A DNA stretch of 64,000 nt from Paulownia fortunei (GCA_019321725.1 CM033120.1:1240001-1304000); one strand, 5' to 3'; positions 1 to 12,210 are shown, counted from the first letter of the stretch. Notes: generated by a model from the letters alone, not told the origin. Made by a program: numbers and translations.

Positions 1-705
1 CTTTCCTAGAACACAATGTTCACAAAAATCAAGTTTACATACCTTTGCACCTTTCAATAATCCTTGCTTCGCCAGAGTTTGCAAGGATTTTTCACCGGCA
101 TGTCCCAAGCGCATATGCCAAAGCCTGGTTGCTTCAAAATCCTTGTCATTGTTTGAAATAGCTGCTGATGTTGTCCCAATAATTGTACTACCTTGGTAGT
201 AATACAAATTATTTTTTTGATACCTTTTATCACCACCAGTGCGCCGGAAGTAGCTTTCAAAACTCCATCTCGCATAGTCACAACTAAGCCTTTGGACTCC
301 AAGGCTTCCAAGAAGATGAGATTCTTCTTCAAATTCGGTACGTACCGAACATCCGTCAGAACTCTGGTCGATCCATTATGATTTTTCAACTGAATTGAAC
401 CTATCCGAGTTGTCTTACAGGCATTGTCATTGCCCAAGTAAACAACTCCTCCATTGATCTCCTGAAAATCAAAGAACCACTCCCTTATGGGAGACATATG
501 ATAGGTGCATCTAGAATCCAAAATCCATTCGTCTGAATGGGATGTTGAAGACAATACCACCAGTGAAAATTCTGATTTACTTTCACCTTCAGCTACACAT
601 GCATCTTGAGTAGCTTGTCCTTTCTTCTTCAATTTGGGGCAGCCTTTCTTCCAGTGTCCTTTATCATGGCAGAAAGCATACTCATCTTTGGAAGGTCTGG
701 ATTTT
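1..705 (-). pseudogene. Copia zinc knuckle, aspartic protease and GAG-pre-integrase remnant
   Basis: Minus strand. Around 700-635 a CCHC knuckle reads YAFCHDKGHWKKGCP; the first metal-binding Cys is replaced by Tyr. The following frame (632-54) contains WILDSRCTYHMSP, the retropepsin active-site region in which the usual DSG glycine is Arg. From about 150 to 5, in another frame, LWHMRLGHAGEKSL and CEHCVLGK mark the GAG-pre-integrase/integrase zinc region, so a further frameshift lies between. Each lesion alone would probably disable the element. Confidence 0.85.
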
Positions 706-744
706 GAACGGGATCTCCAACTTCTTCCTTCTTTGGCTTTGCGA

Positions 745-1364
745 TCATCCTCTTGCTACCAATGCTTCATCTTCTGCTGCTATGTGCCTGTTTTCTTTTT
801 TATTCTTTTTTCTTAATTCATAGCTATACAAAGCAACACAAACTACAGCAAGAGATACATCATCCTTCTCATGAAGTAAAGTAGTTTCTAAATATTCAAA
901 TTCATCAAGAAGGGATGATAATAACATCAAAGCCAAATCCTCATCACTAAAGGTTACATCCAAATTAAATAAATCTGCAACTAATTGATTAAAGGCAGTA
1001 ATATGATTATTCATAGATGTACCTGAGTGGTACTCAAACCGGAACAATCGCTTCTTCATGAGAAGTTTATTCTGACCAATTTTTTCAGAAATTTATCCTC
1101 CAAAACTTTCCATAATGTGTAAGCAGAATTCTCATTTTTGAATGCATATTTCTGCTCTCTGGACAAGCACGATCGAATTGTTCCACATGTCAAGTGGTTA
1201 ATGGTTTTCCACTCTTTTTCTTCAACATCATCTGGTTTCTTTTCTTTAATGGCGATGTCTAAACCTTCCTGAAATAGACAATCCAGCACCTCGTCTTGCC
1301 ACATGCCGAAATGACCTGTACCATCAAATATCTCCACCGAAAATCTAATATTTGGCATTACCAT
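745..1364 (-). pseudogene. Copia gag (UBN2-type capsid) remnant, frameshifted
   Basis: Two overlapping minus-strand reading frames (1364-1056 and 1059-745) together make a Copia-type gag. The first has the N-terminal FDGTGHFGMW stretch and an ALWKVLEDKF-like helix region (here YTLWKVLEDKF). The second continues with MNNHITAFNQLVADL and a hydrophobic LALMLLSSLL segment typical of UBN2 gag domains. A single-base frameshift near 1078 separates them. Gag would form the cytoplasmic particle; this copy cannot make an intact one. The family call is firm, the exact lineage less so. Confidence 0.85.
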
Positions 1365-1483
1365 CCTTCTTGGTGTGGACGAGGAGATTGATGCTCCGGT
1401 TGTGGAAGATTCAATAGTTATTTCGAACTCAAATAATAGTATTCAATATTATAATCAAAACAAATAAGCCTAGGCCAAACCTT

Positions 1484-1498
1484 CGGCTTTGATACCAC
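1484..1498 (-). other. Copia primer-binding site (initiator Met-tRNA type)
   Basis: On the minus strand, directly after the LTR, the sequence reads TGGTATCAAAGC. This matches the initiator-methionine tRNA primer site TGGTATCAGAGC with one mismatch. It fixes both the element orientation and the LTR boundary. Confidence 0.8.
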
Positions 1499-2013
1499 TG
1501 TTGGGGTATCGATAGTATAAAATACACAACAATAGTACTAATTATAGCAAGCTCCCAGGAAAGGTTGGAGGGGTCACAACGGTCCCACTTAAAACCCAGT
1601 CTCCTTATACAGAATCTACTATTAAAAATACTATACACAGCGGATAAATACCCCAAAGCAAGTAAATATTGAATACTAACAATTAACAAAAGAATACAGA
1701 ATACTAAATGCGAAATTAAAAGACAAAAAGGAAAAAGCACACCAGATTTGATAACGGAGTTCGGCCAACTTTTGCCTACGTCTCTGGGCACCGCAACTGC
1801 GACAACTATTTCACTAATATCCCGAACAAATTACAACTTGGGTAAATTACCCACAACTTAGGATTTCCTAATCAAAGGAATTCCACAAATATAGAGAGAA
1901 GAGAATATTTTTGTATGTTTTCAAAACAAGGTTCAATGCTTATTTATAGGCTAAGTAATCAAATTCCTTTAGTATACAACCAATGTGGGATGGAAATAAG
2001 CAAAAAACCAACA
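1499..2013 (-). repeat. Copia LTR (5' LTR in element orientation)
   Basis: The 515-bp segment starts TGTTGG and ends CCAACA, the expected short inverted LTR ends. The primer-binding site abuts it at 1498. A TATAAATA box on the minus strand (within 1938-1950) lies where the LTR promoter should be. The other LTR is outside the window, so LTR divergence cannot be used to date the insertion. Confidence 0.85.
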
Positions 2014-2351
2014 GTGCTCATCAACAAGGTTCTAGAATAGTTGTGTGTTATGAGTAATTTGAGCTACTATATTATCTTTTATCCTACCATTACCTTAGCC
2101 ACACCACACCTTACAAGCTTTCAAAGTCCTAATGATCTTTGATATTTTGTTAGTCTACATTAGTGGAGAGTGACATGAAAAATAAGCCTATGGAATTCTA
2201 AAACTCATAAATAAGAGATCAATAAATTTGTTGTGAGTTTGCATAAACCAATCCGAGTAGAAAAAAGTTAAGTGTAAGAGGCCACGCACACAAACTTGTT
2301 TTATTTCTTTCTTTTGCTCGAGGACTAGCAAAATATAAAGTTTGGGGTATT

Positions 2352-4070
2352 AGATGAGTGTATTTTATACCCATTTATTGCGTACCATTTGCTTAACTTT
2401 TTGATTAGTTTTCAAGTGTTTTTGTTAAATTTTATGCATTTAGTTTGAAATATTATAGGTAATATCTAAATGAGGAGAAAATAGAAATAAGAATAAAACT
2501 TGGTTTAAATTTTGATTAATCTATTTTTTGGTGCTATTGAGGGCAGTGTTCGTATTTCAATCATAACTTTTTGCTCCAATATCCTTTTGACTTATTTCTT
2601 GAATCATTGGAAAGCTAATAGATATATATATATAATTTTATGTTTACCATGAAATCCTTTTCTTTCTATTTCAATGAAAAAAATTAGGTTAAATAGTCTG
2701 CACTTGACTGAATATTTCAAGTATAACACATCTTCGTATTTTAGGCATAAATCTTTTCAAAGATTTCATATTGAGTTGATTAAAATTCCAATTGAAAGCC
2801 AAGACATAGAGCTACAATTTATATGAGACACCAAAAGCCAATTTAGCCTAGAAAATTATAAAAAAGCAGTTGAAAAAGGCTACAAGCACAGCAGAAAGTA
2901 AATTTGGACAGCAAGAGCAGCGCCTAGGCGCTGCCCTGTAGCGCCTAGGTGCTGCACTGTCTATCTAGGACAGAATGTGCAGCACCTAGGCACCAGAAAT
3001 CAGTGCCTAGGTGCTGCCCTCACTGGACTGCAAAGTGCTGTAGCGCCTAGGCGTTGGAAATTGGCGCCTAAGCACTACCAACCGGGCAAGTGAGGGCAAA
3101 TTGGTATTTTATGCCCTCTTTAGGGCATCTCCCATCAAGTTTAAGGATTCCAAAAGCCTCCACTTCAGATTGGTAGAGAAGGGGAGAGAGGGAGAGAAGA
3201 GAAAACAAGCCAAGAAATAAGAAGGAGAAGAAGAAGAAGAGGAGAGAATTCTTCCAAGAGTTAAGAAGAAGACATCTACAAGGGGAAGAAACTCATCCTA
3301 CTTCCAAGTTTTATTTCATTGTCCTCTTTCTTTCTTTCATCATGTGTATGAATGTTGTTAATTTGTATTTCATTTTCATCATGAATTAGTTTCTTTTTTT
3401 AGGGTTGTGATGTAATCTAATTATGATGTTTTGATTATTTGTATCAATTCAATTTTCAATTTATCTTCAAGTTGAGTTTTCTACATTGTTCTTAATGCTT
3501 TCAATTACTTGGCCACTAATTGAATAATTTGCTAATCATATTGACCCGGGATGTGATATATGTGTCTAGTTCTATGTGTAGAAAACTATAAATTGCATGT
3601 GAGATAGGAATATACTTACATGGTTTGTGTAGTCATGTTTGAGAATCCATAGAACCTAATGAATTGTTGATTATTGTAATTCACATAGGAATATAGTAGA
3701 TTAGCAATTGATGATATTTTCATTAGACCTTGGGAGAGGCTAGTAGATAATTTAGGGATTCTCGACTATCACTTGGAAAAATAAATTGAGATTGATGAGA
3801 TGAATTATTCAATTCGAACTAATTATGGTGAAATCATAACCCTAGGCTTTTTAAGTTAGTGAATTTTATCTTTAAATGATTTCTATCATTAAGTTTAGTT
3901 GAATTTAATTTATAAACAAAATCACAAAAATACATTTATTCAAATAAAATTAGAGTTAACATAATTTCGGTACTTAATAATTCAACAATTTTTGTGGGAA
4001 TGATAATATACTCATCATTTTATTACTTGTATATAACAACGTGCACTTGCGTTCATGAATTTTCGCAACA
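2352..4070 (+). repeat. Gypsy 3' LTR, about 1.7 kb
   Basis: The start follows the polypurine tract (GATGAGTGTATTTTATACCC, probably a mutated TGATGAGTG). The end is set at CGCAACA (4064-4070), preceded by GTGCACTTGCG, a common end of this LTR type. The right boundary is supported independently: sequence from 4071 aligns with unrelated copy C from about 21001, so the LTR interrupts an older repeat. Confidence 0.7.
2918..3080. repeat. Cluster of GCGCCTAGGCGC-like palindromes inside the Gypsy LTR
   Basis: About seven degenerate copies of the self-complementary core GCGCCTAGGCGC or GTGCCTAGGTGC occur within 160 bp, in an otherwise AT-rich LTR. The cluster is locally GC-rich and each core can fold into a short hairpin. 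It is followed by a GA-rich stretch at about 3180-3250. Function unknown. Confidence 0.75.
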
Positions 4071-5760
4071 TAAGTTATCATATTTTGCACTGAAATCTTG
4101 TCCAAATGGTAAGACTTGAGATATTTAGGTTAATTATATAGTAGTTTCTTTTACTTGTATTTGATAACTTGATATAATTGCTTGTGTTTAATAAATCAAA
4201 ATTTTGATTTTAGTGAATAATATATATTCTATCGTTCCCCTTACAACAAAAGTTATTGATGTAGCCCATAATTCTTTAAACTTGTTTTACATTTCATTCT
4301 CATGATGCTTTTTTTTTAACTTATTATTAAGTCAATTTTCATGAATATACTTTCGTTAGCATTATACTCATTGTTTTACATCGTCTCACTTAAATAGCTA
4401 AGTAATATAAGAATTCTAAGAAATAAAATCGTGAAGAAGCTACGATAACCCAGAAAACCTCATGATAAAAATATTTTTTTCCTCATGTACTTTTGTCCTT
4501 GGAATTTGAAAATTTTTCATTTGTATTTAAGATAAATGTTTAACAAGATTTCTGTATGTCAACAAATATTACTTGTTCAACATTAATAAACACGTGAAGG
4601 CTTGATAATGATTTTAAATATATTTTGAACATATTTCACTAATTCACCAAATAAATGATTCATAACATAAGATGTCATTGCTGATTATTTTATAAGTAAC
4701 AATTACAATTATTCAGTATCGCATATCATTAAATTACAATGTTTTAATTGCTCAGTATGGGAAAATAGTTTCTAATCCATTATCTATGTCATTTTTCTTA
4801 AAAGTAAAATATCATTGCGTCTAATGCTAATTGAAATATTTGCATTCAAGATGGGAGTTTTAACTTGTTCTTCTTCTATATACGACATTTTGGAAAGTCA
4901 CAAATTCTCAATATCTATAATGCCGAAAAGTTTTTATTACACTAATGCAAATTTATTATGTTTCCCTCTAGTGCTTATGAGAACAAGAGGCATGTCTATC
5001 CGTATTTTTTTCTTTTTGTTTGGTAGGAGAATTATTTCTAAAAGCATTCATAAAGTAAAACTTCTCATATTCAAAATTAGCACCATATAATATGCTTGGC
5101 TGTATAGATAGAATTAGAAATAAAATAGATTTTATAGTTATACTTCCTTTGACATCTACTCCTATAAAACATAATATTCCCAACCTCCACCCCAACACTT
5201 TCTTTCACAGACTACATGAATACCATAACTCCATTTAATATAGTTGCACCATCTCTATAGAGCTTGTAATAAGTCATTTTATCTAAGTTTTCTCCATTTG
5301 GACTCATGTGACAATCCATTCAAAGTAGACATCTTCCTTAATGTTGCAAAATTTAAAGATAAATGTAAAAATGTGCAGAAATTCAACAATGTTTTGCAAT
5401 AATCTACAAATTTCTAAAAAATATTGAAAAGATTTAGAAAATTCTAGATGATTCTAAAACTTCCGCATGGTGTAGAACATTGATGAATATTCTAGAGTAT
5501 TTTAAAACATCCTAGAAGGTTCTAGTGATATGTAAAATAACTTAGAAAAATAAAGAAAATAGCAAAAAGTTGTAGAAGCTTCTAGGAAGGTCACGAAGGA
5601 TAGTAAAGCTTTTAGAATTCCTTCTTGTAATATTTAGTAGCATATGGATATTATAAATAGAAGTTAGGACTTCAAAGCTCTCTTGTCTTTTAACACTCAT
5701 TAGAGGGCTGAATTAGCTAAGCCTCTTAATATCGTGACACTTAGCTATCTTAATATTTAA
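4071..5760 (+). repeat. Duplicated block, copy A
   Basis: From TAAGTTATCATATTTTGCA at 4071 to the CTTAATATCGTGACACTTAG region near 5745 this block aligns, with scattered substitutions and small indels, to 21001-22560 (copy C), and in part to 13860-14340 (copy B). Its left end is cut by the Gypsy LTR. No open frame is conserved between copies; the short ORFs in it differ between A and C by stops and indels. Confidence 0.85.
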
Positions 5761-5929
5761 TATTTAATTGATTTTCAACCTCCAAATATTAGGATTTTCA
5801 ACCAATTTTCAGCTAATTTTTGAAATTCCGTCAAATTGATTGACTAGAATTGTAAAACAAATAAATAAAGAACGAAATCTAAAAACAAATCAACTTACAA
5901 GACCAAAAATACAATTTTATAGAACCCTC

Positions 5930-6037
5930 ATTTAGTTGCTTATACTAAAGTTCTTTTTCCTCTTTTTCTGTTTTACTCATATTTAACTATATTTCTGCCA
6001 TGGCCGCAACGTAATTGGCAACCCCTTGCCCTTCACA
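5930..6037 (+). pseudogene. Transit-peptide-like exon remnant, copy A (cut by assembly gap)
   Basis: The stretch from TCATTTAGTTGCTTATACTA to CCCTTGCCCTTCACA matches the start of the same fragment at 13140 (copy B) and 19540 (copy C). It runs straight into the N gap, so its downstream part is missing. It encodes the start of the WQALAL-type segment described under copy C. Confidence 0.6.
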
Positions 6038-6137
6038 NNNNNNNNNNNNNNNNNNNNNNNNNNNNNNNNNNNNNNNNNNNNNNNNNNNNNNNNNNNNNNN
6101 NNNNNNNNNNNNNNNNNNNNNNNNNNNNNNNNNNNNN
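6038..6137. other. Assembly gap (100 N)
   Basis: Exactly 100 unresolved bases, the usual placeholder for a gap of unknown size. It falls inside a repeated fragment (matches copies B and C on the left) and has transposon-like sequence on its right, so the join is not verified. Confidence 0.95.
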
Positions 6138-6720
6138 GCTAACCGATGTATGGGGATGAGAAGACGTAGTAGTACAACAGAGACAAATGTGGCAGGTCCA
6201 TCTACTTGTCGGGATCCACCTACAGTTACTATTCATGTCTCTACGTCTTACGATATCTCTCGTCTATATACTACAGGTGATATGGTAGGTCCATCTACTT
6301 CAACACTTCATATGTCTCATAGTATGAACAATGTTGCTGATTATTACGTGTCTTAGGAGACACAACCATATGAATCTTTCACTCCGTTTTGGGGTATGCA
6401 GCCATACACGCAGTCATTCTCGGCACTACTTAGTTCTGATCTTGGCATGGGGTACTTATCTACATGGCAGCAGCCAGGATATAGTGCTCATCGTCCAGAA
6501 TTTGTTGTTTCTCCTATACCATATCAATTTACGTAGAGTGGATATCACGATCGTGAAGAGTCGAACTCCATCACATCATTAGGTCGTCCATTTTTTAAGT
6601 TAAATTATATTACAAATGAGGATGATGATAGATAACAACAAACAAATGAAATTCCTATTGCTGAAAGTAGACGTAGAGGTAGTCGACGTCGACATCGATC
6701 TCGTTGTGGCAGCGGATGAC
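6138..6720 (+). pseudogene. Decayed C-terminal tail resembling plant-mobile-domain (MAIN/PP7-long-form-like) proteins
   Basis: One reading frame runs from 6138 to a TGA at 6718-6720, interrupted by three in-frame stops (TAG 6354, TAG 6534, TAA 6633). It reads through Ser/Thr/Pro-rich text (AGPSTCRDPP, GPSTSTLHMSHSMN, QPYESFTPFWGMQPY), an acidic NEDDDR patch and a basic tail ESRRRGSRRRHRSRCGSG. From memory this layout resembles the low-complexity C-terminus of plant-mobile-domain proteins found in MULE-type transposons and their domesticated relatives. The domain itself would lie in or before the gap. The frame is well supported, the family name is tentative. Confidence 0.4.
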
Positions 6721-7229
6721 ATTTTTAGAATTTTTTTTATTAAATATTCAGAAATTGTATTATATATTTTTTATTACTTTTTTGTGTTAAACATTCAAAA
6801 ATTTTGTTTTGTATATAATAATCATTGTACAACATTATTTATAATATTATAAATTTATTTTTTAAATTTTAAATTATCTCATTATTATTTAATTATTTTT
6901 TAATTACTTTATCATTATTTAATTATTATTTAAACTAATTAATTATTATCTAATGATTATCTAATTAAAAAAATTTAAAAATATAATTATTAACTAAATC
7001 ATTACCAATCAATCATTGGTAAATAATTATTTAAAAATTAATTATTACAACATAGCATAAAGTTGCTATACTAGATAGTAAAGTTGCTAACTTGTGTAGC
7101 AACTTTACCTAATTTTTTAATTACAATATAATTTACGGTATTCATATAATTTTTTGAAATTACAATATTCAATTAAAAAAGCCAACTATAAATTGTGAAC
7201 CATGTATAATTATAAAAAATCATAATTAT
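6721..7229. other. AT-rich spacer, nothing recognised
   Basis: Very AT-rich sequence with TTATTTAATTATT-type low complexity. No coding, RNA gene or clear repeat termini were seen. Confidence 0.6.
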
Positions 7230-9500
7230 TCTTTATATATAAAATTAATATATACTCCTTATGTCGTTGAAAGGGTTATAAAATTTAAAAATTTATCGAA
7301 TTCATTTATTTTTTTTATATAAATTATTTATTTAAAATATAAATATCAATTAGTTTCTTAAAAGTTATGCCTTTTTTTTTCAAAATAAAGGAATATGATA
7401 CTTTGATATTTAAATAAATTTTTATAAGAATTTTTTATCAAATAAGGGGATGGGGTTGCCAAAGATTCACATCTCCAGGTGAAAAAACCCCTTAAACTTA
7501 CTATACATGATTTAACACAGTAAATTTTAATGTTAAATTTGTTGAATAGATTTTCACCGTAAATGTCATATTGGTACCTTAATTAACATACAATTAAGAA
7601 ATACTTGACTTTTTCCATAAATGTCTAAATTATTACATATTAAATAGTATTCTTTTAGTTTTTCTTATAGTAACATATATACACTTTTATAAACTTTAAA
7701 TTATTACATGGTGACTTTCTCTTATTCTATCTAATCTTTTTTTTAAATCTCAATATATAAAAAATTTATTTAAAATCTCTTCTAAGGTTTTATTAACAAT
7801 CATGTGAGTATCATTATCATAACACTTAAACTTAAGATTATTTGAATTCCACTTTCTTTGGTTTGCAATTTTAGTAAAACATATCTCTAGCCCTATTATG
7901 TCAAAAATTTCAAAAAAATATTATATTTAAAAACAAAAGAACATAATATATATGACAATAACCCATCATTTTAACTAAAAGTTAGGTTTTAAAATTTAAA
8001 AAAGTGATATGCCTAAAATTCAAAATTTGAAACTCTCTTCGATTGAATACTAAATATCTTAATTTAGTAAATAATAAACTTATACATATTTTTAAGAAAT
8101 ATTTAGGAGACAAAATTTTAATTTTGAGGCAATCATCAATAATTTTAAATTTTGAAACTCTCTTTGATTATATACCAAATATCTTAATTTATTAAATAAT
8201 AAAACTTTACGTAGTTTTATAAAGGAAATAGGAGACCAAAATTTTAATTTTAAGGCAATCATCAATTATTATAAATAATATTGATTAAATTTTATGTCTG
8301 AGACAAAAACTAAAGTTTTTTGAAAGAATATTTTAAAATAAAAAATAACTTAAATTGAATTCTATTTCTTAAATATTTAAAGAGAACACGCAAATTCAGA
8401 TGTAAGAAAACAATGAATATTGATGGAAAAAAATAGAGTTTTTGAAGTGCAAAAATTATTAGAATTAAGTAAAAGATCAAAATTAAAATTTATTTATATT
8501 TACTGAAAGAAAGATATAAATTACTCTTATATATTTGAAATATACATAATTTTAAAAGCGCTAAGTGGGGATCAACTTTTAAAATGCATAATTATAAAAA
8601 ACTATTTAGATTAAGATCTAAATCATGAGGTTTAATAATATACAAAATATGTATTATTATTTAACGATGAAAAAATGCATTTGAAAATAACTACTTTTGA
8701 TTTTTTTTCTTGAAAGTGTACAATTTATTTTACTATTAAATATGGCATTTGTATTTGAACTTGAGTCTTTCATTTTTTTATAAAAATTATGCAGTTGTAT
8801 ACAAAAATTCTAATTATTCATTGTATACAAAAATTAATCTATACTCTTTATGTTGTTGAAGAGACTATAAAATTTAAAATTGATCTTATTCATTACAATT
8901 TTTTATAAAATTATTCCTATAAAAAATAACAACCAATTAGTTCTTTATTACTTAGCCTTTATTTTTTCAAAAATAAAGGGATAAGTTACTTTGATATTTA
9001 AATAAATTTCTCTTATAATTTTTTACCAAACATGAGGATGTTGTTGTCAAAGATTCAAACATCAATATGCAAATAATCTCTTAAACTTACTATACATGAT
9101 TTAGCATAGTAAATTTGGGTTAAATCTGTTAACTGAATTTTTATCATGAATATCACAATGGTATCTGAATTAACATATAGTTTAAGAAAAATCTGAATTT
9201 TGCTGTAATGTCAAATTGCTACATACTAAATGAAGTTCATTTTGTTTTTCTTCTTACAATGACATATATACACTTTTAGACTTTATCTAATTTTAATTCT
9301 TGTTTTAATTTTTTATATTATATTTTATTTTGTTTGAATTATTTTCTTACCTAAAATATATTATGAATAGCATATTGATACCTGAATTTTTATAATCTTT
9401 AAGGATGTTACTGTAAATATCAAATTGCTACATATTGAATAAAAGTATTTTAATTCTTCTTCTAAATTTTTTACAATGACATTCATACCATTTTTATTCT
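7230..9500 (+). repeat. Local direct duplication of an AT-rich segment
   Basis: 7240-7700 and 8825-9285 align through shared landmarks: TTAATMTATACTCYTTATGT, CTTAAACTTACTATACATGA, TAACATAYA and GACATATATACACTTTT. A shorter third partial copy is at 9360-9490 (GCATATTGATACCTGAATTTT, CAAATTGCTACATATTGAA). No termini or coding potential were found, so the repeat class is unknown. Copies are substantially diverged. Confidence 0.65.
8012..8258 (+). repeat. Two-unit tandem repeat, unit about 120 bp
   Basis: Unit 1 (about 8012-8131) and unit 2 (about 8132-8258) share TTTGAAACTCTCTTYGATT, CCAAATATCTTAATTTA-like text and AATTTTAATTTTRAGGCAAT. The pair sits between the two arms of the larger 7230-9500 duplication. 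Confidence 0.7.
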
Positions 9501-10809
9501 ATTTACTTTAAATTTTTATTTTTTTTAAGTTATGTTTCATTTGGTTAAATCAAATTTTATCTATTGATAAAATAGATTTAAGATTCTCTAATAATATACC
9601 TCCATAAAAATAAGAAATAAAAATTTTATGATAGAACATAAGAAGTTGAGATTATAATGCTTTGAAAAAGGATATTAACTTTGAAACTAAAATTTATGAG
9701 GTGCAATATAAAATAAGATTTGTAAAAATTATATTAACTCTTTATTTAGAGTTTAAAGTGATATTTTTTGGTGCAACAAAATTGTATGCTCTTTCTTCTT
9801 CTTTTTTTTCTTCTTCTTTTTTCAAACTTTTTTTCATTCTATTGGTAAGGCCTAAATAAAACAAAATATGCTAGGGAAATACAATAAAAGAAAGTAAATG
9901 TTTCTCTTGTCTCGTCTACTATTTTTCTTAATCTTTCACAATAAAAATAATTTTAAAATATCATCTCATTATTAGAAAAATATAGCTCTCATATAGATCT
10001 AATTTAATTTTTAATTTTTTATATGAGTATAAGCATTTATATTATTTTTAATATATTTGTTATTATTCAATCTTAAGTTTATATTGTCATAATTATTAAA
10101 TTTATTTAATCAAAAGAATGTATCATGAAAAAATAATTAAATTGATGATCGAATTTAAATTAGGATGTAAAAGGTTAAATGATATATCGCTCACTACAAA
10201 AAAAAAATAGATAAATATTAATGAAAAAACTTACATACCAAAATAACATTTACTCTAATTTTTGATAGCATGTTATAATTTGCTTATTTTAAAATCAATT
10301 ACTTTTCGTTTACCATCAAAGCTCCTAGAATTAACTTTTATATTTATTTTTTATTTCTATTTCACTCCATATTTCTTTTTTCTCTAGAATTATAATAGAA
10401 ATATATCAAATTATAGAGAAAATCATAAATTAATATATAGTTGTACATAATATTCAACTTTAAACTACCATAATTTTCTCAAATGAATTTATCTATATAT
10501 ACTTATGAGATATGGTTGGAAAGCTTTCGAAATCTAATTTAATATGAAAATAATTTTATTTAAAAATTCAAAGTATTCAAAGAGTTATAATAGAAAAATT
10601 ATAGACTTTCGGTTTTTAAAAAAAATGGTATATAAAATAAAACTTGAAATTATATTCAAATATATTATTAAAATAGATAAAGTTTAATTACACCCTTTTT
10701 TTTTACTATCTACTAATTTATTAGGGCATAGTGGGTATCTCAAAAATTTCAAAAAACCTTTTGAGTTATTCACACTTTTATAAATAGTATAGATATGATA
10801 TAAATAGTT
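9501..10809. other. AT-rich intergenic DNA, nothing recognised
   Basis: No convincing reading frame, RNA gene or repeat boundary was seen. The one short frame here (9662-9859) is AT-driven and lacks any recognisable motif. Confidence 0.55.
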
Positions 10810-12210
10810 TATGGGGATCTTGCAAATTTAGTCTCCTAATTCGAAAAAGATCCAATTTTAGTCATGAATGCACTTTATATTTTGATGTATTCTATTTTTT
10901 TTTATTGTGGAATAACCAATAATATAAATATGACAGTGAAATGTGTCTTTGTTTGATATAAAAATAAGATATCATTTTCATATTAATTTTAATAAATCTA
11001 ATTAAACTGGATATTGCGAGTTATATTTCTTAAAAATTTGGTATTCGGTCTAATTTTGATTTATCGGTCTATGCAAAATATTGAATTTTAATTTTACAAA
11101 TTTTATAAATAGTTTTTATAACTTACTTTATATTTCTAAATTAATCTTATATTTTTTTCTTAATTGTAACTTACCAAACTAAAAAAAAAAATTCAAAATA
11201 CAATTAGATTTTGTTATTTAATTTGAACTATTTAATTTTTTTAAAAAAAATCATTAAATAAAATCATTGAATCAAAAATGGACAAAAGATCAAACAAAAG
11301 GTAAATAGTTATAAATAATTTTCTCACATATTTTCAAAAAAAATTAGCAAATTGGTAAAAATAATATAAAATTCAGATGCGGGTGGTTTGAAAAAACATA
11401 TGTTAAAGGAATCAAATATTTTATTAATTAATATAATTATTTTCGTATCTCCTATGCATAGGAAAATATACTTTTAGTCTCTTAGTTTAGGAGATCCTGC
11501 AAATTTAATCTCATAATTTGAAAAATATCAAATATTAATTATGAATGTACTTTAATATATAGGTTTTGCTCTATTCTTTTTTTTTTCAATAAGTGAAGTA
11601 ACCAAAATTATAAATATAACAGCAGAATGTGCCTTTGAATTGATATAAAAAAATAGATATTTTCCCCATTAATTTTGAATATTAGATTAGATATTGTGAG
11701 CTATATTTAGTATATTCAAATAATCATATTTCATAATAAAATAATTTTTATACAGTGTGTTATATTTTTTCTATTCTAATTCAATGTGACTTTTTAATAG
11801 GGCTGACCACAATTCGATAAATACTGACAAATCAAATCGAAATAAAAATTTGATTGGTATTTGATTTTTATTTTCATAAAAATTCGGTATTTGGTTTAAT
11901 TTTGGTATTTTATTTTTTTGATTTATTGAACTATACCCAATATCAAATATTAACTTTTACAAATTTTATAAATAATTTTTATATACTATTTTATAATTAT
12001 TAATTAATATTACACTTTTTTCTTTAATTTTAACTTATCAAACTAAAAATAATAAATTCAAAATACAATTAGATTTTTTTATTTAAATTCGAACTATTTT
12101 ATTTTTTTATTTTTTAAAAATATTCATTTAACAAATTAATTGAATCAAAATATGAACACATAAATGGACAAAGGAGAAAACAAAATGTAAAGTACTTATA
12201 AAATCATGAG
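10810..12210 (+). repeat. Tandem pair of an approximately 0.7-kb AT-rich repeat
   Basis: Unit 1 (about 10810-11400) and unit 2 (about 11470-12210) are collinear. Both begin with a GATCYTGCAAATTTA block, continue through AACAGYRRAATGTG-like text and a TTCGGTNTAATTTTG block, and end in an ATTCAAAATACAATTAGATT block. The second half recurs in reverse orientation at 16015-16385. The CGGTATTTGGTTT style of subterminal sequence suggests a non-autonomous DNA element, but no termini or target duplication were identified. Confidence 0.7.

Larger units (their letters stand above)
1..2013 (-). mobile_element. Ty1/Copia LTR retrotransposon, Tnt1/Tork-like, truncated by the window edge
   Basis: Read on the minus strand the order is LTR (2013 to 1499), primer-binding site, gag, CCHC knuckle, protease and GAG-pre-integrase, which is the Copia order. 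The remainder of pol lies beyond position 1. The coding part is broken by frameshifts and by substitutions at key residues, so the copy is dead. The sequence right of the LTR (2014 onward) reads as the 3' internal end of a Gypsy element, so the Copia copy probably inserted into that older element. The lineage assignment rests on remembered similarity of the gag and protease text to Tnt1-type polyproteins. Confidence 0.9.
2014..4070 (+). mobile_element. Ty3/Gypsy element, 3' end: internal stub plus 3' LTR
   Basis: Internal sequence from 2014 leads to a polypurine-tract region ending AAGTTTGGGGTAT (2338-2350), preceded by CTCGAGGACTAGCAAAA. This arrangement is characteristic, from memory, of Tat/Athila-group Gypsy elements. 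The long LTR follows. The 5' part of the element was replaced by, or lies beyond, the nested Copia insertion. No gag-pol coding is left in the window. Confidence 0.7.
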
